A program made the position numbers and the translations under genes. Of a DNA stretch of 22,303 nt, positions 7,640 through 15,520 are shown piece by piece. The DNA lies in NCBI GenBank assembly GCA_002350065.1, contig DEDQ01000041.1, positions 5,382 through 27,684 on the forward strand, written 5' to 3'. This DNA is from Ruminococcus flavefaciens. Lineage in GTDB: Bacteria > Bacillota > Clostridia > Oscillospirales > Ruminococcaceae. Position 1 is the stretch's first letter; each line of letters opens with the position of its first letter. The notes beneath the pieces are model-generated. The model saw only the letters and a program-made list of their open reading frames with translations. It did no database searches and was not told the origin of the DNA.

Positions 7640-10096
7640 ATGATAAGAAAAAGCCTTGCCGGAATGGTTGCAGGTCTCTGCGTTCTTGCAAATGCATCTG
7701 CTCTTCCCACAGCTACAAGCTCTGCTGAAAATGAAGCCGTTATGAAGGTATCAGTTGACCTTTCAGCAGAAAAGACTGCTATCAGCCCCTACATCTATGG
7801 TGTAAACGCATTCGATTCATCAAGCCTTAAAAACCTCACAACTCACAATATCAGACAGGGCGGCAACCGCTTTACCGGTTACAACTGGGAGACTAACTGG
7901 TCAAATGCCGGTGAAGACTGGCACAACAGCTCTGATACGAATCAGGGCGACGCTTCTGACGGACCTGCAGGCGCTGTAAGAAAGTTCTCCGAAATAGGCA
8001 AGAAGAACAACGTTGATTACAAGCTTGCTACTCTTCAGATGGCCGGATACGTTGCTGCTGACAAGGACGGCGAGGTAAAGGCTGACGAAACAGCTCCCTC
8101 CAAGCGCTGGAACGAAGTCGTTTTCAAGAAGGACGGCGCTCTTGCTGATACTCCTGACCTCACAGACGGCAAGGTTTACATGGACGAGTATGTTAATTAC
8201 CTCGTAAAGAATCTCGGCGACGCTTCAACTCAGACAGGTATTCAGGGCTACAGCCTTGACAACGAGCCTGTTCTCTGGAACGATACTCACCCCTATCTCC
8301 ACCCCGAGGAGGTATCAAGCACCGAGCTTATCACAAAGTCTATCGAGCTTGCTAAGGTAGTTAAGGAAATAGACCCCAAGGCTGAGGTTTTCGGTCCTGC
8401 ATTCTGGGGTATGCTTCCCTGCATGAACTGCGGCGACGGCTCTGACATCAAGGACAAGTCCACGGGCGCTAAGATAGGCACTTACACCGATAAGGACTGG
8501 ACTGCTGTAAAGGCAAACTATTCATGGTTCCTCGATTACTACCTCGAGTCTATGGCTAAGGCTGACAAGGAGAACGGCAAGCGACTTCTCGACGTTATCG
8601 ACGTTCACTACTACTCGCAGGGCATTAACTCTGACGACGATATCCTTCAGGCTGCAAGAAGCCTCTATGACCCCGAATACGAGGAAAACAGCTGGCTCAT
8701 GCCGTGGGGCAAGAGCTACTTCCCCTTCATCACACGCATCAAGGAGTCTGTTGACAAGTACTATCCCGGCACTAAGATAGCTATCTCCGAGTACAACCTC
8801 GGCAACATCTCCAATGAGAAGGTTACTGGCAAGGACATCAGAACAGGTCTCGCTGAGGCTGAGGCTCTCGGCGCATTCGCTGCAAACAATGTTTACTTCG
8901 CTACATACTGGGGCACAATGACTGAGTGTCCTTACGTTCAGTCGGCTATCAACCTCTATACAAACTATGACGGCAAGGGCGGCGCTTTCGGAAACAACCT
9001 CGTTAAGACTTCCGTTGAGGACCTCTCCAAGGAGTACGCTTATGCTGCTATCAACGACAAGGACGATACACAGGTAACAATGGTCCTCGGAAACAAGGAA
9101 AAGACTGCCAAGAAGAGCGTTATCGACATCTCCGGTACTGATACAAAGTACAAGAGCGCTGTTGTTTATGCCGTAACTCAGGCTGACAGCGGTATCAGAG
9201 TTGTAAGCGTTGACAACGATATCAAGGACAACAAGATAGAAGTTGAGCTCCCCGAGCTTTCAATGGCTGCTGTTGTTCTCTCAGACAAGGCAAGCGATGT
9301 CAAGGTTTACGAAGCTCCCAACATCGAGGAGAAAAAGGTAGAGTTCAAGTTCGACGAGCTCGAGCTCTCAGTTAACAAGGCTCCCATGATCCCGATTGAG
9401 GACAAGGAGCACCTCAAGAAGATAATCATCAACTGCACAGCAAGCAGCTCTACAGGCTCATCATGGTTCTGCGGCGGCGGCGGACTCTGCTTCAATCAGG
9501 TTGTCAAGTCCGACGGAACACTCGCAGGCTGGGGCAGCAAGTCGTTCTCATACAACGGCACAGGCGACTGCATCGTTGAGATGGACGGCACATTCACTAT
9601 CCCTGACCCCACTAAGGACGGCGCAAGCATCGAGCTTGAAAACGCTGACTACAAGGATACATACATCGAGTTCCAGGATTGGTGGAAGTCTTCCGCTAAC
9701 AGCGAAAAAGGTGAGGACGTTTCTGTAACATACAACACTATCACCATGGTTTATGAGTACGATCACACAGGCGAGCCCAAGGTGACAACAACTACTACAG
9801 CTTCGACAACTTCCTCGGCAACAACTACAACAACAACTGCCTCTGTGTCTTCTTCAACAAGCGGCGTTCAGGCTAAGCTCATAGGCGATGCTAACCTCGA
9901 CAGTAACGTAACAGTTGCAGACGCAGTTGCTATCCTCCAGTTTATAGGCAACAAGGACAAGTACGCTCTCAGCGACGAAGCTAAGGCAAATGCAGACTGC
10001 TTCAACCCCGGCGACGGCATCACAGGTATGGACGCTATCGCTATTCAGAAGCTCGACGCTAAGTTGATTTCAGCCCTCCCAGAAATAAATAAGTAA
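7640..10096 (+). CDS. secreted GH44 endo-beta-1,4-glucanase/xyloglucanase with CBM-like domain and type I dockerin
   Basis: This 818-residue cellulosomal enzyme is expected to cut beta-1,4-glucan backbones (xyloglucan, glucomannan, cellulose derivatives) outside the cell. A signal peptide covers about residues 1-29. The GH44 catalytic module covers about 35-550: YGVNAFD, RQGGNRFTGYNWETNWSNAG, the acid/base candidate E209 in SLDNEP and the nucleophile candidate E384 in AISEYN. Residues about 565-710 form a beta-rich Cys-, Gly- and Trp-containing module (CGGGGLCFN, EFQDWWKSS). It resembles the binding modules seen on Ruminococcus flavefaciens cellulosomal enzymes, but its CBM family is not assigned. 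A Thr/Ser linker (about 714-742) precedes a dockerin with two calcium-loop repeats (GDANLDSNVTVADAV and NPGDGITGMDAI). AGGAGG precedes the ATG. Codon use (AAG, AAC, GAC, GCT) looks more biased than in neighbours, suggesting high expression. A terminator follows. Confidence 0.95.
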   Translation: MIRKSLAGMVAGLCVLANASALPTATSSAENEAVMKVSVDLSAEKTAISPYIYGVNAFDSSSLKNLTTHNIRQGGNRFTGYNWETNWSNAGEDWHNSSDTNQGDASDGPAGAVRKFSEIGKKNNVDYKLATLQMAGYVAADKDGEVKADETAPSKRWNEVVFKKDGALADTPDLTDGKVYMDEYVNYLVKNLGDASTQTGIQGYSLDNEPVLWNDTHPYLHPEEVSSTELITKSIELAKVVKEIDPKAEVFGPAFWGMLPCMNCGDGSDIKDKSTGAKIGTYTDKDWTAVKANYSWFLDYYLESMAKADKENGKRLLDVIDVHYYSQGINSDDDILQAARSLYDPEYEENSWLMPWGKSYFPFITRIKESVDKYYPGTKIAISEYNLGNISNEKVTGKDIRTGLAEAEALGAFAANNVYFATYWGTMTECPYVQSAINLYTNYDGKGGAFGNNLVKTSVEDLSKEYAYAAINDKDDTQVTMVLGNKEKTAKKSVIDISGTDTKYKSAVVYAVTQADSGIRVVSVDNDIKDNKIEVELPELSMAAVVLSDKASDVKVYEAPNIEEKKVEFKFDELELSVNKAPMIPIEDKEHLKKIIINCTASSSTGSSWFCGGGGLCFNQVVKSDGTLAGWGSKSFSYNGTGDCIVEMDGTFTIPDPTKDGASIELENADYKDTYIEFQDWWKSSANSEKGEDVSVTYNTITMVYEYDHTGEPKVTTTTTASTTSSATTTTTTASVSSSTSGVQAKLIGDANLDSNVTVADAVAILQFIGNKDKYALSDEAKANADCFNPGDGITGMDAIAIQKLDAKLISALPEINK

Positions 10097-10126
10097 TATA
10101 AAAGAGAATAAAAACATGATAAAATA

Positions 10127-10159
10127 AGCGGACGTTTCGGCAGGAACGTCCGCTGTTTT
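10127..10159. terminator. bidirectional intrinsic terminator between GH44 and GH36 genes
   Basis: AGCGGACGTT (10127-10136) and AACGTCCGCT (10145-10154) form a perfect 10-bp stem around 8 bases. A T-rich tail follows on the plus strand (GTTTTAG) and on the minus strand (TTATTTTATC), so it can end both convergent transcripts. Confidence 0.85.
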
Positions 10160-10174
10160 AGTATTTGAATGCTG

Positions 10175-11815
10175 TTATAATTTATACGTTCTTGTGATGA
10201 GCTTCTCTCCGAGCATATACGATACGATGAGCTCGTCGTCGTCAAGAGCTGCGGATATTATCTCCGCGCTGCGCATTCGCATTATGCCGTTGAAAATGCG
10301 CTTCTCATTTTCTCCGTATGCAGATACGTCATCAGAGGTGAAAAGCACACTTCCCGCCGAGGCGTTGACCTCGCCGAGCGCCATTTTCTGTGCCGTTGTC
10401 ATGCCTGTATTGTCTTCTCGGAGCAGGAATACGTCCGGGTCGCTGAGGAAGGCTCTGCCGTTGAGCTGACGGCGGAATACAGAGTCCATGATAGTTGTTC
10501 GCGTGCTGATGCGCTCACGGTGAATGAGGCGCATATACGGCTTATCGTCCCAATCGAGACTTACGTCACAGCCGATGCGGCAGTAATCAACTCTGCCGAA
10601 TGCTGACGCGAGCGGAACTCCGCAGCCGAGTATGAACGCGTCTCCAGCACATTCGCGGAGGAAGTCCATTGCTTCGGACATTATCTGTCCGCGGCATTTG
10701 TCCGGTCGGGGCTGAATGCACACCGCGTATAGGAAATCAAGCTTCAGCAGACGGAATCCCCACTTGTTTGTTATCGTGTCGAAAACCTCGCGGAGATATG
10801 TACGAACGTCATCGTTGTAAAAATCGAGAGCGTAGAAGCCGCTCCAGTTCGAGCCGCCGCGGACGTATGTGCCGTCTTCATTTTTGGCGAGCCAGTCCTT
10901 GTGGCTGATGAATATCGAGGAGCTCTCCTCGCATACGAACGGCGCGAGCCATATACCGGGGAGCATTCCCGCGTCTTTTATGAGCTCGGCTTCTGCTTCC
11001 ATTCCGTCCGGAAATTTGGTGAAGTCAGGGGTGAGCCAGTCTCCGACCTTTTCCTGCCAGCCGTCGTCTATCTGGAAGACCTCCGCCTTGTGCTTCTGAG
11101 CTTTGAGCGAGGTGAGGTCCTGACGGAGTATCTCTGAGCTGATGTTCTGGTAGTGGCGGTACCAGCTTGTATAGCCGTATATCGGCTTCGCCTCGGGACG
11201 GAGCTTTACGCCGAGAGCTTCAAAATAGCCGTCGAATACTTCCTTTTCAAGTCCGCTTGAAAAGTAGAGCTTCAAGCCCTCGTATTCGCCGTTTATAGTG
11301 AGACCGCGGCAGTCCTTCTTGAAGGTTATCTCGTTGGAGAAGGTTTTGGTCTCGATGAGGGTGAAGCCGCTGTCTTCAGAGAGCGAGCCCATGAGCATAT
11401 AGTCGCCGATGTCACGGATATAGCCATAGCTCCAGCCGTGGAGCTCTCCTGCGGCAGGGGAGTAGCTCACGAAATTGTAGTCGCCGTACTGCGAGAATGC
11501 ATACTTGTCGCAGATGCCGAACGGGATATGGTCGATGCCTTTCATCTTGCCGTAGATATCGTGCTCGTATGAATCCGTCCACGACTGGTAGCCGTTGAGG
11601 AAAATGCGGTCTTCCTCCTTGAATTCAAACTCGAAGACGGCTGTCAGGTCGGTTATCGTTATCTCGTCGGAGGCTTTTACAGAGGCGGAGAATATGTTCC
11701 CCTCGGTGGAGATATCCAGCGATACGAGGTCGCTGCTGATGCTGCGCGAGGTCCTTACCGAGAAGAGCTCGCTCCCGTATTCGTATGAAAATGAAACTGA
11801 CCTGAGTTTAAGCAT
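10175..11815 (-). CDS. GH36 alpha-galactosidase, cytoplasmic
   Basis: This 546-residue enzyme of clan GH-D should remove terminal alpha-galactosyl units from oligosaccharides such as melibiose, raffinose or galactomannan fragments. There is no signal peptide. An N-terminal beta domain (about 1-200) precedes the barrel, which begins at KPIYGYTSWYRHYQNIS and carries FQIDDGWQ, LPGIWLAPF, the nucleophile candidate D360 in LLKLDFLYA and the acid/base candidate D417 in CRIGCDVSLDWDD. It is shorter than classical 720-residue GH36 enzymes. The ATG at 11815 has GGAGGG at good spacing. An upstream in-frame ATG (11857) lies inside the transporter gene and has no such site. The start overlaps the transporter stop by 8 bases, implying coupled translation. 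It is the last gene of the tetR-transporter-GH36 operon. Confidence 0.92.
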   Translation of the reverse strand: MLKLRSVSFSYEYGSELFSVRTSRSISSDLVSLDISTEGNIFSASVKASDEITITDLTAVFEFEFKEEDRIFLNGYQSWTDSYEHDIYGKMKGIDHIPFGICDKYAFSQYGDYNFVSYSPAAGELHGWSYGYIRDIGDYMLMGSLSEDSGFTLIETKTFSNEITFKKDCRGLTINGEYEGLKLYFSSGLEKEVFDGYFEALGVKLRPEAKPIYGYTSWYRHYQNISSEILRQDLTSLKAQKHKAEVFQIDDGWQEKVGDWLTPDFTKFPDGMEAEAELIKDAGMLPGIWLAPFVCEESSSIFISHKDWLAKNEDGTYVRGGSNWSGFYALDFYNDDVRTYLREVFDTITNKWGFRLLKLDFLYAVCIQPRPDKCRGQIMSEAMDFLRECAGDAFILGCGVPLASAFGRVDYCRIGCDVSLDWDDKPYMRLIHRERISTRTTIMDSVFRRQLNGRAFLSDPDVFLLREDNTGMTTAQKMALGEVNASAGSVLFTSDDVSAYGENEKRIFNGIMRMRSAEIISAALDDDELIVSYMLGEKLITRTYKL

Positions 11816-13193
11816 TTTTCTGTCCCTCCTCAATTTTTTTAAGGATACTCTTTTCATTGTAGCGCATGAATACTATTCCGCCAAGCAGACAGAGCACTGC
11901 GGCGGCTATTGCTGTAAGGCGGTAGCCGAATCCGTAGAAGACGTTGTCCTCAGGGAGCTTTCTGCCGATTATTGCAAGGCTCGTGAAGAGTATCATCGCG
12001 ACGGACTGTCCGAGCTTGAATGCGAAAGTTCTTGCGGCGTAGAACATTCCCTGACGGTTCTCTCCGGTATCGTATTTTTCAGCTTCGGAGATGTCGGCAA
12101 CTACTGCCTGAGGAAGTATGCCGAGTATTGCCATGGGAACTGCTGCGAGCAGGGCTATCAGAACTCCGTAGACAACTCCGGGAATGGGGAGGATACCTGC
12201 GGCAGATGTTACGAGAAATGCCAGCGAGAAGAATATGAATGCGAACGCAGTGAGCTTCTTCTTGCCCATTTTCTTGGACAAAATGTTTACGAACGGATAG
12301 CACAGCAGACTTGCGGCTGTCATTGTTGCAAACAGCGGGAAGGTCATGCTCTTTGAGAGCCCGAGCAATACCGTCACGTAGAACATCAGTCCGGTCTGGA
12401 AAAGAGTAAGACCTATCCAGTAGAGGATATCCGATAATACAAAGGTGCGGAATTCCTTGTTGCGGAAGGTCGACTTGAGCGAGCTTATCGTATCCGTTTT
12501 TGACGGAGTCGTTACGGCGTAGGCGTTCTCGTCGATAAGAAATGCCGGAACAAGCATCGCGATAACGGCGATTACCGCAAATATGCCGATGGACAGGCGA
12601 TAGCTGTTCGCGTAGCCGAGCTTGCTCATGAAGCGGCTGGCTATGTTCGGAACAAGGTAGGCAATGGCTGTTCCGAAAATATATGTCACCGATATGTATG
12701 TAGAGAGGTTGATGCGTGCGTTCTGAGTTCTGCCGAGCTCGGGAATGAGCGCGTTATAAGGCGTGCAGTAGCAGGTCATGCAGAGATAGAACAGCATCGC
12801 GAATACGAAAAGCATTGCTGCATTAGCCATGCTTCCGGCTTTGAAAGGAGAAATGAACAGCAGTACGGTCACTGCTCCGAATGGGATAGCCGCAAACCTC
12901 ATGAATGGGATACGTCTGCCCCATTTGTGATCGAGAGTATCTGATTTTCCGGCGATGAAGGGGTCTGTTACCGCGTCGAAAACACGTCCGAAAGCGGTGA
13001 TGAGACCTATCGCGGTAAGTCCGAGTATCGTTCCCTGCGGGATGAATTCAGTCTGTCCGAGGTCGAGCTCAGCCTTTGTCGGCTGATAGAAGAATACGAG
13101 GCAGTTGGAAATTATTCCCGCGAGAATTGACCAGCCGAGCTGACCAATGGCGAATATCAATAATACTTTGTTTGAGGCTACCTTTTTCTCCAT
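11808..13193 (-). CDS. GPH-family sugar:cation symporter (MelB-like MFS transporter)
   Basis: This 461-residue integral membrane protein has about 12 hydrophobic segments. The family mark lies near residues 50-85: GRVFDAVTDPFIAGKSD followed by HKWGRRIPFMRF, the Asp-containing helix and loop of glycoside-pentoside-hexuronide:cation symporters. Its operon partner is an alpha-galactosidase, so the likely cargo is an alpha-galactoside such as melibiose or a galactomannan-derived oligosaccharide; that is inferred from context only. The ATG at 13193 is chosen because AAGGAG lies 8 bases before it. A GTG nine bases upstream (13202) would abut that site and overlap the tetR stop. The gap to tetR is 5 bases. 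Confidence 0.88.
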   Translation of the reverse strand: MEKKVASNKVLLIFAIGQLGWSILAGIISNCLVFFYQPTKAELDLGQTEFIPQGTILGLTAIGLITAFGRVFDAVTDPFIAGKSDTLDHKWGRRIPFMRFAAIPFGAVTVLLFISPFKAGSMANAAMLFVFAMLFYLCMTCYCTPYNALIPELGRTQNARINLSTYISVTYIFGTAIAYLVPNIASRFMSKLGYANSYRLSIGIFAVIAVIAMLVPAFLIDENAYAVTTPSKTDTISSLKSTFRNKEFRTFVLSDILYWIGLTLFQTGLMFYVTVLLGLSKSMTFPLFATMTAASLLCYPFVNILSKKMGKKKLTAFAFIFFSLAFLVTSAAGILPIPGVVYGVLIALLAAVPMAILGILPQAVVADISEAEKYDTGENRQGMFYAARTFAFKLGQSVAMILFTSLAIIGRKLPEDNVFYGFGYRLTAIAAAVLCLLGGIVFMRYNEKSILKKIEEGQKNA

Positions 13194-13198
13194 AGTTG

Positions 13199-13846
13199 TC
13201 ACTCCTTTTTGAGGTAGTATACAGCGGTGTTGATTATAGTCTCGAGTTCTTTTGTTGCTACTGAAAAATCATCTGAGGGGAGAAGCTCGCCGCGGATAAG
13301 CTTTTTGCTGAGCTCCATGAGCGAGTGTCCGAATGAGAGATAGAAGAGGTCGAAATGCTCTATCTCGCGGACTGTTCCGTCTGCAAGTCCGGCAAGGTAT
13401 GCTGATTCAAAGACGGGGTAGAAGTCAATCACCGAGCGCTCGTATTCGACGAGCTGGTCCTTGGGGACGTTCTCGGTTTTTATCATGAGGTCGAACTCGC
13501 TGAGGAGTCTCATGAACGTGGGGTGGGCTTCGTAGAGAACTATGAACATCCGCATCAGGTCTCCGACCTGCTTGATGCCGGGCTGGCTCTTGAATATACC
13601 GGAGTCGAAAACTCCGCTGAACATTCTTTTCAGCTCGTCCCAGAGGTGGGTCATAGCGGCTATGGCGATGCCTGTTTTTGTCCCGAAATAGCGGTATAGA
13701 GTTGCAACGCCGATACCGCTCTCGTCGGCGATATCAGTCATTTTTACGGTTTCGATGCCGTCACGAAGAAAGAGCTGGGCGCTTACCTCGACAGCTCGCT
13801 TGATACGTCTCGTTTTAAGATTTTGTGCAGAAAATTCACTTTTCAC
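13199..13846 (-). CDS. TetR/AcrR-family transcriptional regulator
   Basis: This 215-residue repressor-type protein has an N-terminal TetR helix-turn-helix (about residues 12-60; FLRDGIETVKMTDIADESG then IGVATLYRYFGTKTGI). A helical C-terminal ligand and dimer domain lacks a recognisable ligand signature. It uses a GTG start at 13846 with GGGAGG 8 bases before it. It is the first gene of the unit with the GPH symporter and GH36 enzyme. The likely job is to repress that unit until an alpha-galactoside or its product is present. The upstream half-site array (13889-13947) is the expected binding region and could also govern the divergent glycosyltransferase-like gene. A TetR rather than LacI or AraC regulator for such an operon is less usual. 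Confidence 0.9.
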   Translation of the reverse strand: MKSEFSAQNLKTRRIKRAVEVSAQLFLRDGIETVKMTDIADESGIGVATLYRYFGTKTGIAIAAMTHLWDELKRMFSGVFDSGIFKSQPGIKQVGDLMRMFIVLYEAHPTFMRLLSEFDLMIKTENVPKDQLVEYERSVIDFYPVFESAYLAGLADGTVREIEHFDLFYLSFGHSLMELSKKLIRGELLPSDDFSVATKELETIINTAVYYLKKE

Positions 13847-13888
13847 TTGACAAACCTCCCTTTTTATGGTAAAATTATTATGGTAATT

Positions 13889-13947
13889 TGATAGTTGAGC
13901 TATCGTTTGATAGCTCTAATCTATCATATGATAGCCTCAGTCTATCA
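13889..13947. promoter_or_regulatory. array of alternating GATAG/CTATC half-sites, probable TetR operator cluster
   Basis: Six half-sites alternate: GATAG at 13890, 13909 and 13930, and CTATC at 13900, 13921 and 13942. Start-to-start steps on each strand are 19 or 21 bases, about two helical turns. The second and third units are near-identical 21-mers of the form TGATAG-N9-CTATCA-TA. Their junction creates the perfect 14-bp palindrome CTATCATATGATAG (13921-13934). The array sits between tetR and the divergent gene at 14018. Promoter boxes for either side are not clear to me. Confidence 0.8.
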
Positions 13948-14017
13948 TATTTTTATCCGTTTGTCAAGAGATTTTATGTGAATTTTTTCTTAATGTTGCT
14001 GAGTGCGGAGGTGCTGT

Positions 14018-15475
14018 ATGGATAGGTCGAAATTTATATTTGAAAATGAGATATCAAAAAAAGCCTATAGAAAGGCTGTCAGCAATAAGGCTAAATATAT
14101 GCGGAAATACGGCGATGACGGCGACAAGGTCTTTCATCTGAGATGCTTTCCTGCTCCGGCGATAGGTGAGATGCTCGGTGTGAAGAACGTCGAGCTGTCG
14201 GCTTTGCCGGAAATAGAATTCAACGATAAAAGCGTCATCATCGGCAATATTCGCATGGGTTTTGGTCATTACCGCATTTCAATGGCTATTGCTTCCGCCG
14301 CGAGAGCTATGGGCTACGAGCCCTACTGGTTCGACCTCCACTCATTCAAGGAGGCTTCGTGCGGCAAGATAATTGCTCATCAGAATAAGCTGTATTCGCT
14401 GGGCTCGAAGATGTCGCAGATGTCGGAGATATTCAACAGGCTTGTATGGGAGCCGCTCAACAGCGAGGGCTTCCGTCAGCTTTCGTATAATTCCTCAGAC
14501 CAGAAGGCGGCTGAGCTTATGACGTCGGTATATCGCGACCTTCCGAAGGATATACCTTTCATTGCAACTCATGTATGGCCGGCTCAGGCGGCTGTTCATG
14601 CCGGACTCACCAATGTTGTGAATGCTGTTCCGGATAACTGGCCTATGGCGCTTCATCTCGCAGAGGGAAGCGTTCATACCGTGCAGACGCATTCGGCGTA
14701 TCTCGGCTACAGAGCGCTCCGCGGCATGGCTAAGGGCAGGGCTCTCAAGCCAATGCCGAAAACGGCTATAGCATATACAGGTCACTATATCGACCATGAG
14801 CTCGTCAGCAACATCGAAGCAGACTGCCATAAGCGTATAGAGCGCATGAAAAACGGCTCTCCGAAGCGCTGGCTCATGTCAGTCGGCGGAGCTGGTGCTC
14901 AGCGGACGATATTCATCTCGGTGATACGAAAGCTCCTGCCATATATTGAGAGCGGAGAGGCAGTGCTCTTTATAAATGTAGGCGACCATATCAAGGTCTG
15001 GAAAGAGCTCAGACAGGCGATACCTGAGATAGCTGCGTTTACGACCGAGCATTTCAACGACTTCGATGAGACTGCTGACTTCGCTGAGCAGGCTTATTCC
15101 GGCGAGGTGAGCGGTATCCATGCATTCTGCCATTCGGACATATTTGCGGCAGTTTATTCGACAAATCTGCTTATGCGCTGCTCGGACGTACTCATTACAA
15201 AGCCGAGTGAGCTGTCGTTTTACCCGATACCCAAGCTCATGATAAAGCGCGTAGGCGGTCACGAGGCATGGGGAGCTATCCACTGCGCAGAGGTCGGTGA
15301 CGGCACATATGAGTGTACGACTCCCGCCGAGACAAATGCGATGCTGCGCCTTATACAGGAAAATGACGACATTATCGAGCAGATGTGCGGGAATATCCTC
15401 ACTGCTCATAAAGCCGGCATTTACAACGGCGCTTACCGAGCGGTCGAGATAGCGGTAAAGGGCAGGAAAAAGTAA
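14018..15475 (+). CDS. GT-B fold glycosyltransferase-like protein (MGDG synthase/GT28-like), substrate unknown
   Basis: The 485 residues show a two-domain GT-B pattern like the MGDG synthase/MurG group. The N-terminal half carries GNIRMGFGHYRISMAIASAA (the glycine/GH loop), then HVWPAQAAVHAGLTNVVNAV. The C-terminal half starts at RWLMSVGGAGAQR and carries VLITKPSELSFYPIPKLMI followed by GGHEAWGA, matching the donor-site loop of the group. A membrane-lipid or cell-envelope glycosyl transfer role is therefore plausible, but donor and acceptor are unknown and sequence identity to characterised members looks low. The ATG at 14018 is used because GGAGG lies 8 bases before it; a GTG at 14003 has no site. 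It diverges from tetR across the half-site array and ends in a terminator. Confidence 0.7.
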   Translation: MDRSKFIFENEISKKAYRKAVSNKAKYMRKYGDDGDKVFHLRCFPAPAIGEMLGVKNVELSALPEIEFNDKSVIIGNIRMGFGHYRISMAIASAARAMGYEPYWFDLHSFKEASCGKIIAHQNKLYSLGSKMSQMSEIFNRLVWEPLNSEGFRQLSYNSSDQKAAELMTSVYRDLPKDIPFIATHVWPAQAAVHAGLTNVVNAVPDNWPMALHLAEGSVHTVQTHSAYLGYRALRGMAKGRALKPMPKTAIAYTGHYIDHELVSNIEADCHKRIERMKNGSPKRWLMSVGGAGAQRTIFISVIRKLLPYIESGEAVLFINVGDHIKVWKELRQAIPEIAAFTTEHFNDFDETADFAEQAYSGEVSGIHAFCHSDIFAAVYSTNLLMRCSDVLITKPSELSFYPIPKLMIKRVGGHEAWGAIHCAEVGDGTYECTTPAETNAMLRLIQENDDIIEQMCGNILTAHKAGIYNGAYRAVEIAVKGRKK

Positions 15476-15480
15476 AGTAA

Positions 15481-15520
15481 AAAGCTCCGTTTCCCAGAGA
15501 GGAACGGAGCTTTGATTTTA
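15481..15520. terminator. bidirectional terminator between GT-like and LRR-dockerin genes
   Basis: AAAGCTCCGT (15481-15490) pairs with ACGGAGCTTT (15504-15513), and the stem extends by TCC/GGA past one bulged T. Plus-strand tail: GATTTTATT. Minus-strand tail: a run of T then ACTTTACTT. It serves both convergent genes and slightly overlaps the LRR gene stop. Confidence 0.85.

Noticed and set aside
9798..9870. ACA/ACT-rich low-complexity repeat as a DNA repeat element
   Set aside because: It is simply the codon run of the Thr/Ser linker between the binding module and the dockerin.
13889..13947. CRISPR-like array
   Set aside because: The units are short palindromic half-sites with 9-base centres, no 30-base repeat/spacer pattern and no cas genes. 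An operator cluster explains it better.
13847..14017. promoter boxes for tetR and the GT-like gene
   Set aside because: Several weak matches exist (for example CATAAT on the minus strand and TTGATA on the plus strand), but none has a good partner at 16-18 bases, so I did not annotate them.
14879..15409. 176-codon minus-strand frame opposite the GT-B gene
   Set aside because: It is antisense to a better-supported gene, and no start signal or recognisable motif is visible.
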